Shown: positions 8,505 to 17,802 of the stretch, piece by piece | How positions within the stretch are numbered: position 1 is the stretch's first letter | Layout of the letters: each line of letters opens with the position of its first letter | Position numbers and translations under genes: made by a program | Assembly (NCBI GenBank): GCA_949545755.1 | Contig: CATITK010000021.1 | Location: forward strand, 1 to 55,273 | Reading direction: 5' to 3' | DNA: 55,273 bases | Origin: Polaribacter sejongensis | Lineage (GTDB): Bacteria > Bacteroidota > Bacteroidia > Flavobacteriales > Flavobacteriaceae | The notes under the pieces: model-generated | Seen by the model: the letters and a program-made list of their open reading frames with translations, nothing else | Told to the model about the DNA's origin: nothing | The model's database searches: none

Positions 8505-9308
8505 CTATAATTTATAATGATTCATCAAGAGTTTTTGATAGGTATTATCTGGTAAAATTCGTTTTAGAACAATTGAAAATTTCTCCATAAAACCACCAAT
8601 TTTATAATGAATTTTAGGGTTTTTGGTATTTATAATTTTGTTGACCGCTTTTGCCATTTCCAATGGATTCATCCCACGATCTACATGCCCATCCATCAAA
8701 TCTAAATTTGCTTGATAAGCTTCTTTGTAAGCCGATTTCTCAAACACAGGTGTATGATATCTCCCTGCGGCTATATTTGTAGAAAAATCTCCTGGAGCAA
8801 CATTTACAACGTTAATCCCAAAGTGTTTGACCTCCATACTTGTTGCTTCCGTAATGAGTTCCAAAGCACCTTTTGTTGCTGAATACAAACCTCTAAAAGG
8901 TAAACCCATATAGCCCGCAATAGAAGTTACATTAATAATAATACCCGATTTTTGTTTCCGCATTTGAGGCAAAACAGCTTTCATTACATCAATAGCGCCA
9001 AAAAGATTTGTGTTAAAAACTGCTCTCATCTCATCCGTTGGTGTATCTTCAATTGAACCCGTAATTCCCATTCCAGCATTATTCACCAAAACATCTAACC
9101 TTCCCTCTTCCTTGAGGATAAAATCAATTGCCGTTTGAATCGTTGCTACTTTTAAAACATTTAACGCAATCAGTTCAAAAGAAAAATCCTCAGTATTTTT
9201 AGGATTTCTACTTGTACCGTATACTTTAAAACCTTTTTCAGACAAAAAAGTAGCAATCGACTTCCCAATTCCAGAAGAAGCACCCGTAATTAAAACAACT
9301 TTAGACAT
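8505..9308 (-). CDS. Short-chain dehydrogenase/reductase (SDR)
   Basis: 267 residues, classical SDR. The NAD(P)-binding TGASSGIG is at about 7-14, NNAG at about 86 and the catalytic YSATK at about 152, with the Ser of the triad in NVTSIAGYMG. The C-terminus is a hydrophobic/basic extension (MEKFSIVLKRILPDNTYQKLLMNHYKL contains the final helix) as in oxidoreductases acting on lipids or steroids, but the substrate is not evident. Oxidation or reduction of an alcohol/carbonyl group in the cytosol. It stands alone. Confidence 0.88.
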   Translation of the reverse strand: MSKVVLITGASSGIGKSIATFLSEKGFKVYGTSRNPKNTEDFSFELIALNVLKVATIQTAIDFILKEEGRLDVLVNNAGMGITGSIEDTPTDEMRAVFNTNLFGAIDVMKAVLPQMRKQKSGIIINVTSIAGYMGLPFRGLYSATKGALELITEATSMEVKHFGINVVNVAPGDFSTNIAAGRYHTPVFEKSAYKEAYQANLDLMDGHVDRGMNPLEMAKAVNKIINTKNPKIHYKIGGFMEKFSIVLKRILPDNTYQKLLMNHYKL

Positions 9309-9490
9309 TTGTTATTGAATGATTTAAAAATTAAAAAAATAAATAAAAACAAGATATTTTAAATCTTTAGTATTATGACAAATATCTTAAAAGTAAATGA
9401 AGAAATCTAAATTTTAAAAAAGTAAATAGGAGTAAGTAACTATATAGTGCTAAAAAAAATGAGTGAAGTAACGCATCTAGTTTGAAAAAA

Positions 9491-9587
9491 AATGGCAAGC
9501 TACCTACATCACACCGCTACAACCTAATACCTTTGCTGCGTTCCCGCCCTGGAGGATTCAAAGGGAGCTAGTTGTGTAGGACTTGCC
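9491..9587 (-). ncRNA. ffs: Signal recognition particle RNA, small bacterial type
   Basis: Read on the minus strand, the centre has the SRP RNA domain IV signature CAGGGCGGGAACGCAGCA, with the conserved asymmetric loop and a GGAA-type tetraloop, and the 3' side has GTGTGATGTAGGTAGC, close to the E. coli 4.5S RNA counterpart. The ends pair: GGCAAG (9587-9582) with CTTGCC (9499-9494), and an inner CCTACACAAC / GTGATGTAGG helix adds to the rod. The 3' end runs into eight T's (9492-9485). It binds Ffh for membrane targeting. Length about 97-103 nt. Confidence 0.93.
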
Positions 9588-9591
9588 GCGG

Positions 9592-9621
9592 CAAATTTAC
9601 AATCTATTTTTATTTTAGCAA
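9592..9621 (-). promoter_or_regulatory. Promoter of the SRP RNA gene
   Basis: TTG (9621-9619), 19 bases, then TAAATTTG (9599-9592) on the minus strand: a textbook Bacteroidetes -33/-7 pair. It ends 5 bases before the predicted 5' end of the RNA at 9587, which fixes that end independently of the structure. Confidence 0.7.
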
Positions 9622-9713
9622 TTATAATTCATGAAATTTTCCAACATTTTTATTTGGTCAAAACAAATGATTGTTTTGATAGTTTCAAAAGAAAAATATC
9701 ACAATGAAATGAT

Positions 9714-9721
9714 TATATTTG
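9714..9721 (+). promoter_or_regulatory. -7 box of the DUF4199 gene
   Basis: TATATTTG, an exact TAnnTTTG match, with 24 bases between it and the ATG at 9746. Confidence 0.5.
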
Positions 9722-9745
9722 TAAATTAACTAAAATTCAAAAGAA

Positions 9746-10276
9746 ATGGAAAATCAACTTATCAAATCAAAAGGAATTAATTTCGGAATAGCCTACGGAC
9801 TGTTCTTAATTCTCTTGACGCTTTATGCCTATGCCATTGACTTTAACTTTTTTGCTAGTTTCTGGTTTTTAGGTCTTGTTATGGTGGGTTTTTTTGTAAA
9901 CGGCCTTTGGGTAATTGGCAGCTTAAAAAAAATACAAGAAGGTTTTGTGACTTTTAAAGAAGGTTTTACCGTTTTTTTTATTTCTAATGCTTTGGCTTTA
10001 TTACTCTCTACGATTATAACCATGCTAATTTTTTTAGTTGTTGACCCTGAATTACAAGTCACCGTAAAAGAGTTGACTATTGCAAAAACAACAGTAATGA
10101 TGGAAAATTTTGGCGCGCCAACAGATGCTATTGAAGAAGCAATAGACAAACTTAGAACGCAAGATAATTTTTCACTAGTTGCACAAATAAAAGGCTATTT
10201 TTCAACACTAGCAATCTCTTCAATTATGGGATTGTTATTCGCTTTAATCTTAAAAAGGAAAAAAGAAGAAGAATAG
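9746..10276 (+). CDS. DUF4199 domain-containing membrane protein
   Basis: 176 residues with four hydrophobic segments (about 13-33, 37-58, 70-95 and 148-168) and a charged loop of about 50 residues (VKELTIAKTTVMMENFG...) between the third and fourth. This is the architecture and sequence pattern of DUF4199, a Bacteroidetes inner-membrane family of unknown function. It commonly precedes a GT2 glycosyltransferase of the DPM1/GtrB type, as here (61 bases upstream of one), suggesting a role linked to lipid-linked sugar transfer, but that is inference from position only. Confidence 0.82.
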   Translation: MENQLIKSKGINFGIAYGLFLILLTLYAYAIDFNFFASFWFLGLVMVGFFVNGLWVIGSLKKIQEGFVTFKEGFTVFFISNALALLLSTIITMLIFLVVDPELQVTVKELTIAKTTVMMENFGAPTDAIEEAIDKLRTQDNFSLVAQIKGYFSTLAISSIMGLLFALILKRKKEEE

Positions 10277-10337
10277 TAATGGAGTTTTACTTTTTTTCAA
10301 TATTTCATAAACCTAACAACTTTACAACTCATTTAAC

Positions 10338-11294
10338 ATGAATATTTCGGTAGTAATACCACTTCTTAACGAAGATGAATCTTTACTAGAATTATACGAT
10401 TGGATTGCAAAAGTGATGCAAACCAATCATTATACATATGAAATCATCTTTATTGATGATGGTAGTAGAGACAATTCTTGGAATGTTATTGAAAAATTGT
10501 CCTCAAAAAATAACAGTGTTAAAGGGATTCGCTTTCAAAAAAATTATGGCAAATCTCAAGCGTTAGATGCTGGTTTTGAACTTGCAAAAGGGGACGTAGT
10601 AATTACGATGGATGCAGATTTACAAGACAATCCTGACGAAATTCCTGAATTATATCATTTGATTATCAAAGAGGGTTTTGACCTAATTTCTGGTTGGAAA
10701 AAGAAACGTTATGACAATGTTATTACTAAAAATATTCCTTCAAAATTATTTAATGCTGCTGCTAGAAAAACATCAGGATTAAAATTGCATGACTTTAATT
10801 GTGGGTTAAAAGCCTACAAAAAAGAAGTTATTAAAACCGTAAAGGTGAGTGGAGAGATGCACCGATACATTCCTGTTTTAGCTAAAAACGAAGGGTTTAT
10901 AAAAATTGGTGAAAAAGTAGTACAACATCAAGCAAGGAAATATGGAGAAACTAAATTTGGGATGGATCGCTTTGTAAACGGTTTTCTAGACTTAATTACC
11001 ATTTCTTTTTTATCGAAATTTGGTAAAAGACCAATGCACTTTTTTGGACTCTGGGGAACCGTTATGTTTCTCTTTGGGATCACTTCAGTATTTTATATTG
11101 GAGCCAGCAAACTTTATAAGGTTTTTAATGGCATTAAAACAATATTGATTACAAACAATCCTTGGTTTTATATTGCACTAACCTCAATGGTTTTAGGAAC
11201 TTTATTGTTTTTAGCAGGTTTTATTGGCGAATTAATTATAAAAAATAAAAACAACGAAAAACACTATTCAATAAAAGAAAAACTCAACTTCTAA
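10338..11294 (+). CDS. GT2 polyprenyl-phosphate glycosyltransferase (DPM1/GtrB type)
   Basis: 318 residues. N-terminal GT-A domain (1-230) begins ISVVIPLLNEDESLLELYDW and has IFIDDGSRDNSW, GKSQALDAGFELAKGDVVITMDADLQDNPDEI with the metal-binding DxD, and KYGETKFGMDRF. Two transmembrane helices follow (about 240-262 and 278-300). This is the layout of enzymes that load a sugar from a nucleotide sugar onto undecaprenyl phosphate at the inner membrane. The sugar is not predictable. It is in line with DUF4199 upstream and phosphoglucomutase 42 bases downstream. Confidence 0.88.
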   Translation: MNISVVIPLLNEDESLLELYDWIAKVMQTNHYTYEIIFIDDGSRDNSWNVIEKLSSKNNSVKGIRFQKNYGKSQALDAGFELAKGDVVITMDADLQDNPDEIPELYHLIIKEGFDLISGWKKKRYDNVITKNIPSKLFNAAARKTSGLKLHDFNCGLKAYKKEVIKTVKVSGEMHRYIPVLAKNEGFIKIGEKVVQHQARKYGETKFGMDRFVNGFLDLITISFLSKFGKRPMHFFGLWGTVMFLFGITSVFYIGASKLYKVFNGIKTILITNNPWFYIALTSMVLGTLLFLAGFIGELIIKNKNNEKHYSIKEKLNF

Positions 11295-11298
11295 AATG

Positions 11299-11306
11299 TA
11301 TATTTG
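11299..11306 (+). promoter_or_regulatory. -7 box of the phosphoglucomutase gene
   Basis: TATATTTG, an exact TAnnTTTG match just past the stop of the preceding glycosyltransferase gene. It puts transcription start near 11311 and therefore excludes an in-frame TTG at 11304 as the start of the next gene. Confidence 0.5.
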
Positions 11307-11336
11307 CGAATCGTTTACGTAACACAATTTTATAAA

Positions 11337-13049
11337 ATGAATACTATTTTAAACAAAGCCAAGGAATGGCTATCTTCAACTTTTGATTCTGAAACTCAGA
11401 AAGAAATTCAAGAACTAATTACTTCTAACTCTCCAGACTTAGTAGACAGATTCTATAAGGATATGGAATTTGGTACCGGTGGTATGCGAGGAATAATGGG
11501 AGCTGGAACCAATAGAATTAATAAATACACTTTAGGAAGAGCTACGCAAGGTTTGTCTAATTACTTATTAGAAAATATAAAAAAGGACCAACTAAGTGTC
11601 GTGATTGCATACGATTGTAGACACAACAGTAAGAAGTTTGCAAAAATAGTAGCAGCTGTTTTTTCTGCAAATAATATAAAAGTATTTCTTTTCGAAGATT
11701 TACGTGCAACACCAGAATTATCTTTCGCTGTTCGTCATTTAGGATGTGATGCTGGTATTGTTTTGACCGCTTCTCACAATCCACCAGAATACAACGGATA
11801 CAAAGTCTATTGGGCTGATGGTGGACAAATTGTACCTCCTCATGATAGTGGAATTATAGGAAACGTAAATTCATTAGATTTTTCTGAAATCCAATTTACC
11901 GCCAACAATGATTTAATTGAACTTATTGGTAAAGAAGTGGATGCTGCTTTTATTGAAGCATCTGTAAAGAATGGTTCTTTATCTGACAAATTAGATCGCA
12001 ATAACTTAAAAATTGTGTTTACTTCTCTACATGGAACCTCAATTGTTTCAGTACCAGATGCATTAAAAAAAGCAGGATATTCTGATGTTCATATTGTTGA
12101 AGAGCAAAGAAAACCAGATGGAGACTTCCCTACGGTGAAATCTCCAAATCCAGAAGAGCCAGAAGCCTTAGAAATGGCTACTAACTTAGCAAATAAAATT
12201 GGCGCTGATATTGTTATCGGTACAGATCCTGATTGCGATAGATTAGGTGTTGCGGTTAGAGATACGGATGGAAACATGAAGTTGATGAATGGGAATCAGA
12301 CCATGGTTGTAATGACTGAATTCTTATTAAAAAAATGGAAAGATTCAGGGAAAATTAATGGAAAACAATTTATTGGTTCTACTATTGTTTCTACAGAGTT
12401 GGTTAATGATGTTGCTGCAAAATATAACGTAGAAACCAAAGTTGGTTTAACGGGTTTTAAATGGATTGCTAAAATGGTGCAAGATTTTCCTGAACTAGAC
12501 TTCATTGGCGGTGGGGAAGAAAGTTTTGGGTATATGGTAGGTGATTTCGTGAGAGACAAAGACGCTGTTACGGCAACGCTGTTAGCCTGTGAAGTAGCTG
12601 CATCTGCAAAACAAAACGGAAGTTCCTTCTATGAAGAACTACTAAAAATTTATAGCAATAATAAATACTACAAAGAACATTTAATTTCTATTACTAAAAA
12701 AGGAAAGGATGGTGCTGCAGAAATTCAGAAAATACTAAGTGACATGCGAAACAATCCATTAAAAGAAATTGATGGAGAAAAAATAGCATCGCTTTCTGAC
12801 TACGAAGCTTCTACAAAAAAGAATTTAATTACTGGTGAAGTATCAACGATCGATCTACCAAAGTCTAATGTTTTAATTTATCAAACGACTAACGGAACAA
12901 GAATTGCAGCAAGACCAAGTGGAACAGAACCAAAAATAAAGTTTTACTTTAGTGTGAATTCCAAATTGGATGTCATAAAAAATGCAGCAACAACCGAAGG
13001 AGTATTAGATGCGAAAATTCAACGTATTATTAAAGAATTGAAATTATAA
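11337..13049 (+). CDS. Phospho-sugar mutase (phosphoglucomutase, PGM2/PgcA type)
   Basis: 570 residues. The four mutase domains are visible: the phosphoserine loop TASHNPPEYNGYKVYW (about 140-155), the metal-binding GTDPDCDRLGVAV (about 290), the sugar-recognition GGGEESFGYMVG (about 387) and the C-terminal phosphate-binding RPSGTEPKIKF (about 530). It interconverts glucose-1-phosphate and glucose-6-phosphate (or a related hexose), linking central metabolism to nucleotide sugars for the glycosyltransferases around it. The ATG at 11337 is preferred because the longer TTG reading would overlap the -7 box. Cytosolic. Confidence 0.93.
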   Translation: MNTILNKAKEWLSSTFDSETQKEIQELITSNSPDLVDRFYKDMEFGTGGMRGIMGAGTNRINKYTLGRATQGLSNYLLENIKKDQLSVVIAYDCRHNSKKFAKIVAAVFSANNIKVFLFEDLRATPELSFAVRHLGCDAGIVLTASHNPPEYNGYKVYWADGGQIVPPHDSGIIGNVNSLDFSEIQFTANNDLIELIGKEVDAAFIEASVKNGSLSDKLDRNNLKIVFTSLHGTSIVSVPDALKKAGYSDVHIVEEQRKPDGDFPTVKSPNPEEPEALEMATNLANKIGADIVIGTDPDCDRLGVAVRDTDGNMKLMNGNQTMVVMTEFLLKKWKDSGKINGKQFIGSTIVSTELVNDVAAKYNVETKVGLTGFKWIAKMVQDFPELDFIGGGEESFGYMVGDFVRDKDAVTATLLACEVAASAKQNGSSFYEELLKIYSNNKYYKEHLISITKKGKDGAAEIQKILSDMRNNPLKEIDGEKIASLSDYEASTKKNLITGEVSTIDLPKSNVLIYQTTNGTRIAARPSGTEPKIKFYFSVNSKLDVIKNAATTEGVLDAKIQRIIKELKL

Positions 13050-13219
13050 AAAGTCTATTATAAATATTAATAAAACATATAAATACCTAAACCTTATTAA
13101 ATTACTAAAATAGGGTCTTAAAAAAGGTAAAACTGTAGTATCAAGTAAACACGAAAAGATACTTACTAAAAAAAGAGTGTTTTTAAATTATTTAAAATCC
13201 AGTCTTTAAACTAAACAAT

Positions 13220-14158
13220 ATGGGATTTTTTAATTTTTTTGAAAGAAATAAAGCCATTTATTATATAAAAAATGGTGTCTTAGACATCATTCCAAGATTC
13301 TTTTTTCAAAGAAAATTAAAGCATTGGATCCTTCTTGAAAAGCAATACTCGGAGAAATTACTATCAAAAAGACTAAATTATTACCACAATAATCTTGAGA
13401 AGAAAAGTATTCCTTCTAACTTAACTTCACTAAAAAAAATAACCAGAAAAAATAATATTAGCATGTATTATTATGATTTCATGAAAATTGGACGTTATTT
13501 TAATACTGATTTTAAAGTAAATTATGCTTTTGGTGATATTGATACGAATCAAGAGAATTTAACGATTGTAAAGAGTAGACCAATTCATAACAATGGTAAT
13601 TCGGTACTTTTACCCTTAGACAAATTAAGACATTTTAATTTCATAGAAGACACTATTTCTTTTAAAGATAAAAAAGATGAAATCGTCTGGAGGGGTGTTA
13701 TTCATAAAGAAAACAGAAAACTTCTTGTAAAAAAATTTACAAATAAAAAAAGATTCAATGTCCTAGCAATTCAAAATAAAAACAAAAAAAAGACTGGTTT
13801 TTTAAGCATCAAAGAACAGTTAAAATATAAATTTATACTTTCTATAGAAGGGATTGATGTTGCTACTAATTTGAAATGGATTATGTCTTCAAACTCACTC
13901 TGTTTTATGCCAAAACCTCGGTTTGAAACATGGTATATGGAAGGAGAATTGATTCCTAATTTTCATTATGTTCTTATTGAAGATGATTATTCGGATGTTG
14001 AAGAAAAAATGAACTTTTATTCAGAAAACACAGACAAAGCGGAAGAAATTCTTATCAATGCAAAACGATGGACAGACCAATTTAAAGATAAAAAATTAGA
14101 AAAATTAGTATCTATTTTAGTGATGAATTCTTATTTTAAAAGAACCAAACAACTTTGA
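13220..14158 (+). CDS. GT90/CAP10-like (LpsA-type) glycosyltransferase
   Basis: 312 residues. The C-terminal half carries the pattern of glycosyltransferase family 90 / lipopolysaccharide-modifying enzymes: IVWRGVIHKENRKLL at about 155, then KYKFILSIEGIDVATNLKWI, MSSNSLCFMPKPRFETWYME and PNFHYVLIEDDYSDVEEK. There is no signal peptide. These enzymes transfer glucose or xylose to surface glycans. It sits alone 170 bases after phosphoglucomutase, with no -7 box recognised between. It converges on cca with 32 bases between stops. Substrate unknown. Confidence 0.78.
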   Translation: MGFFNFFERNKAIYYIKNGVLDIIPRFFFQRKLKHWILLEKQYSEKLLSKRLNYYHNNLEKKSIPSNLTSLKKITRKNNISMYYYDFMKIGRYFNTDFKVNYAFGDIDTNQENLTIVKSRPIHNNGNSVLLPLDKLRHFNFIEDTISFKDKKDEIVWRGVIHKENRKLLVKKFTNKKRFNVLAIQNKNKKKTGFLSIKEQLKYKFILSIEGIDVATNLKWIMSSNSLCFMPKPRFETWYMEGELIPNFHYVLIEDDYSDVEEKMNFYSENTDKAEEILINAKRWTDQFKDKKLEKLVSILVMNSYFKRTKQL

Positions 14159-14190
14159 TTATTGTTGTTGTTTTTATAAAACCTCCTCTA

Positions 14191-15603
14191 TTACAATCCT
14201 AGTTCCTTTCCTTTCTCAAGCATAAAATCATAGGAAGCTTTGTGTTCATTTGGTATTTGCCCCTCCAAGATTGCTTCTTTAATGGCTTCTTTTATTTGCC
14301 CAATCTCTCTACAAGGTTTTAAATTGAATGCTTTTATAATTTCTTCACCAGAAATTGGTGGTTGAAAATTTCGTACTCTATCTCGTTCTTCTACTTCTTT
14401 AATTTTACTTCTTACCAGCTCAAAATTACTATGATATCTTTTAAATTTCTTAGGGTTTTTCGTTGTAATATCTGCTTCACATAGCGTCATTAGAGAATTG
14501 ATATCATCTCCTGCGTCAAAAACCAAACGCCTTACGGCTGCATCTGTAACTTCGCTTGCCAAAACGATTGGACGAGAACTTAATAAAACCAATTTCTGAA
14601 CAAATTTCATTTTATTATTCAATGGCATTTTTAACCTTTTAAATAATTTATAAACCATTTTAGAACCCACAAATTCGTGCGCATGGAATGTCCAACCTAT
14701 TTTCTTGTTAAATTTCTTTGTAGGTGCTTTCCCTATATCGTGCAACAAAGCTGCCCAACGCAACCATACATTATCCGTGTTTTTAGAAATATTATCGACC
14801 ACTTCTAATGTGTGATAAAAATTGTCTTTATGCTTTTGCCCTTCAACCTCCTCTACTCCTTTTAAATCAATCAGTTCTGGAAGAAGTATTTTTAATAATC
14901 CCGTTTCTTTTAAGACTAGAAAACCAATGGAAGGTTTTGGTGATTCTAAAATTTTATTCAACTCTACTACAATACGTTCACACGTAATAATATCAATTCG
15001 TGCTGCATTTTTAGTAATCGCGTTCAAGGAAGCTTCTTCAATATCAAAGTTTAATTGACTTGCAAAACGAATCGCTCGTAGCATCCTTAATGGATCATCA
15101 GAATAAGTAATATCAGGATCTAAAGGAGTTCTTATTATTTTATTTTCTAAGTCATAAATTCCATTAAATGGATCTAATAACAGACCAAAATCTTCTTTAT
15201 TTAAACTTAATGCTAATGCATTGATCGTAAAATCCCTTCTATTCTGATCTTCCTCTAAGGTACCCTCAGAAACTTTAGGATTTCTAGTTTCTTTAGAATA
15301 GGACTCTTTTCTTGCTCCTACAAACTCTACTTCAATGTCTTGATAACGTAACATGGCTGTTCCATAGGTCTTAAAAACTTGAACTTTTGGTCTATTAGGT
15401 AATAATTTAGCCACCATTTCTGCTAAATCAATTCCGCTACCTATTGTAACAACATCAATATCTTTTGCAGCTCCTCGTTGTAACATAAAATCACGAACAA
15501 AACCACCAATTACATAGCTTTTTAACTGTAATTCTTCGGTTGCTTTGGATATATATTGAAATATTTCGGCAGCTAATGCCTCTTTATAATGGTATTCTTG
15601 CAT
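14191..15603 (-). CDS. cca: CCA tRNA nucleotidyltransferase with HD domain
   Basis: 470 residues. The class II nucleotidyltransferase head has YVIGGFVRDFMLQRG (about 30), the catalytic KDIDVVTIG, RRDFTINALAL (about 133) and DPLRMLRAIRFA (about 170). A C-terminal HD phosphohydrolase domain shows LLHDIGKAPT and HAHEFVGS (about 290-315). It adds or repairs the 3' CCA of tRNAs. The ATG at 15603 places GGFVRD at the usual distance. It has its own 304-base upstream spacer, shared with a divergent ABC exporter. Confidence 0.93.
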   Translation of the reverse strand: MQEYHYKEALAAEIFQYISKATEELQLKSYVIGGFVRDFMLQRGAAKDIDVVTIGSGIDLAEMVAKLLPNRPKVQVFKTYGTAMLRYQDIEVEFVGARKESYSKETRNPKVSEGTLEEDQNRRDFTINALALSLNKEDFGLLLDPFNGIYDLENKIIRTPLDPDITYSDDPLRMLRAIRFASQLNFDIEEASLNAITKNAARIDIITCERIVVELNKILESPKPSIGFLVLKETGLLKILLPELIDLKGVEEVEGQKHKDNFYHTLEVVDNISKNTDNVWLRWAALLHDIGKAPTKKFNKKIGWTFHAHEFVGSKMVYKLFKRLKMPLNNKMKFVQKLVLLSSRPIVLASEVTDAAVRRLVFDAGDDINSLMTLCEADITTKNPKKFKRYHSNFELVRSKIKEVEERDRVRNFQPPISGEEIIKAFNLKPCREIGQIKEAIKEAILEGQIPNEHKASYDFMLEKGKELGL

Positions 15604-15907
15604 ACGGATCTATTCTTCTCTAATTAAAATAACAAAACCGCTCGGTATTTTTATGATTGCAGCCAATTTTTCTGTTATTTTATCTTACTGCAAATTTACT
15701 ACATAATCTACACTCTATAAAATTGCTTCACTTATTTCTGTAAATGATTTCGTTTTATCCGTTGCATCTCTTTTGACTTTGTAAAAGTCTATTAAACTTT
15801 AAAAATATCCTCTATTTTAGTCCCTTAAAGGCTTAAAATATTATATTTGTACTGATTTATTTAGATCAGTATGTAGTCTTAAAGCTTTAAAAAACAGAAA
15901 ACAGTAA
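15604..15907. other. 304-base divergent intergenic region (cca / ABC exporter)
   Basis: AT-rich with no coding signal. The only element I can support is the -7 box TATATTTG at 15842-15849 for the ABC exporter. No box was recognised for cca. Confidence 0.6.
15842..15849 (+). promoter_or_regulatory. -7 box of the MsbA-like exporter gene
   Basis: TATATTTG, exact TAnnTTTG match, 58 bases before the ATG at 15908; gives a leader of about 50 bases. Confidence 0.45.
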
Positions 15908-17740
15908 ATGAAATATTTTAAACGATTTCTTAAATATGCAATACCCTATAAATGGACAGGTATTATAAGTGTTTTTTTAAATGTGATGTATGCATTATTC
16001 TCTGCCTTGTCTTTTTTGACATTGATCCCCATGTTAAATGTATTATTTGGTGATAGTGAAAAAATACACACAAAACCTTATTTAGAAAGCTATGCTAGTA
16101 TCAGCAAAGAATACTTAGAAAATTATTTGAATTATTTAATTACAATCAATACCGAAAATTTTGGACCTGAAAGTACGTTAACCTATATGGTTTTCAGTGT
16201 CGTTATTGTTTTTTTTCTTAAAAACTTATTCGGGTATTTTGCAGGATTATTTATGGTATTCCTGAAAAACTCGGTACTCAAAGATTTGCGTAATGAGATT
16301 TATCAAAAAATAATAAGTCTTCCTGTATCTTTCTTTTCTACAAAAAGAAAAGGAGATATTATCTCTAGAGCAACTGGCGACATTGGCACAATTAACGAAA
16401 CATTTCTTAATTTATCTATTGTAATTATTAGAGAACCTTTAAACATCATTTTTACATTGATCTTTATGGTCAACCTAAGTTTTGAGTTGTCTTTATTTGT
16501 GTTCACCTTTATTCCAATATCTGGTTGGGTCATTTCAGTAATTGGTAAAAAAATAAAAGGTCAATCTTCCCAACTTTTTAAAGAAGGTGGAGTGATGCTG
16601 AGTATTATTGAGGAAACCATTACAGGTTTGAAAGTAATCAAAGCCTTTAATTCTGAAACTTTCTTCGGTAAAAAATATGATTCTTTCAATCTTAGAGTTA
16701 AAAATTTGAGTAACAAATTAGCACAGAGAGACTCTATGGCATCTCCGATGAGTGAGTTTTTAGGAATTGCTACAATAGCCTCTCTTTTATGGTTTGGAGG
16801 AAGAATGGTATTGATTGATGAGAGTTTAAAAGCAGGGACATTTATTGCCTTTATGGGATTGGCGTATAATATTTTAACTCCTGCAAAAGCTATTTCTAAA
16901 GCAAGTAATGCTGTTAAAATAGGAAACGCTGCCGCAGAGAGGGTGATTGAGATTTTAGATACGGAGAATCATCTAGAGGATAACAACAGTTCTCAAATAC
17001 TGACTTCTTTTGAGAAAGAGGTTCGTTTTGAAAACATCTCCTTTAAATACAAAGACGAATATGTTTTAAAGAATTTTTCGCTAACCATTCCGAAAGGAAA
17101 AAAAATTGCATTGGTTGGTCAATCTGGTAGTGGAAAATCTACCTTGGCGAATTTAATTACTCGTTTTTGGGATGTAAATGAAGGAAAAATAACGATTGAC
17201 GGAATCAACATTAAAGAAGTAACCACCCATTCTCTGCGAAAACAAATGGGAATTGTAACCCAAGATTCTATCTTATTCAATGACAATATCGCCAATAATA
17301 TCTCTTTGGGTATTGAAAACCCAAGCCATGACAAAATTGTAGCAGCTGCTAAAATTGCCAATGCGCATGATTTTATTATGGAAATCCCGAAACAATATGA
17401 AAGTCCTGTAGGAGATAGTGGAGGTATGCTGTCAGGAGGACAAAAACAACGTCTTGCCATTGCGAGAGCCGTTATGAAAAACCCACCTATTATGATTCTA
17501 GATGAAGCAACTTCTGCTTTGGATACCGAGTCTGAAAAATTAGTGCAAGATGCTATTGAAAAAATGATGGAGAACAGAACTTCATTGGTCATTGCACATC
17601 GCCTTTCTACCATTCAGAATGCGGATCTAATTGTAGTAATGAAAAAAGGATTGATTGTAGAACAAGGAACCCATGAAGAATTATTAGCGATGAATGGAAC
17701 TTATACTAATTTGGTGACATTGCAACAGCTAGAGTCTTAA
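15908..17740 (+). CDS. ABC transporter ATP-binding protein/permease, MsbA-like
   Basis: 610 residues, a fused half-transporter that would work as a homodimer. The N-terminal exporter domain (about 10-330) has six transmembrane segments. The nucleotide-binding domain shows Walker A GQSGSGKST, the signature LSGGQKQRLAIARAV, Walker B IMILDEATSALD and the H-loop IAHRLS. The sequence is of the MsbA/lipid-exporter type, and it borders the glycosyltransferase block, which fits export of a lipid-linked glycan or lipid A. The cargo is not proven. A second, different exporter of this class is at 40.1-41.9 kb. Confidence 0.88.
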   Translation: MKYFKRFLKYAIPYKWTGIISVFLNVMYALFSALSFLTLIPMLNVLFGDSEKIHTKPYLESYASISKEYLENYLNYLITINTENFGPESTLTYMVFSVVIVFFLKNLFGYFAGLFMVFLKNSVLKDLRNEIYQKIISLPVSFFSTKRKGDIISRATGDIGTINETFLNLSIVIIREPLNIIFTLIFMVNLSFELSLFVFTFIPISGWVISVIGKKIKGQSSQLFKEGGVMLSIIEETITGLKVIKAFNSETFFGKKYDSFNLRVKNLSNKLAQRDSMASPMSEFLGIATIASLLWFGGRMVLIDESLKAGTFIAFMGLAYNILTPAKAISKASNAVKIGNAAAERVIEILDTENHLEDNNSSQILTSFEKEVRFENISFKYKDEYVLKNFSLTIPKGKKIALVGQSGSGKSTLANLITRFWDVNEGKITIDGINIKEVTTHSLRKQMGIVTQDSILFNDNIANNISLGIENPSHDKIVAAAKIANAHDFIMEIPKQYESPVGDSGGMLSGGQKQRLAIARAVMKNPPIMILDEATSALDTESEKLVQDAIEKMMENRTSLVIAHRLSTIQNADLIVVMKKGLIVEQGTHEELLAMNGTYTNLVTLQQLES

Positions 17741-17802
17741 TAGTTTTTTCAGTAAGCTCTAAATATATTAAACATACTTTATTTATATTATTAAAAAATA
17801 AA

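Larger units (their letters stand above)
9309..9745. other. 437-base intergenic region with SRP RNA and DUF4199 promoter
   Basis: No protein-coding sequence is evident. It holds the SRP RNA gene with its own promoter and T-tract on the minus strand (9485-9621) and a -7 box for the DUF4199 gene (9714-9721). The 9309-9484 part is AT-rich and I see nothing else in it. Confidence 0.7.

Noticed and set aside
9829-10149. A 106-codon minus-strand reading frame inside the DUF4199 gene
   Set aside because: It is a frame shadow of a membrane protein gene; composition is rich in Lys, Thr, Ile and no start context or family fits.
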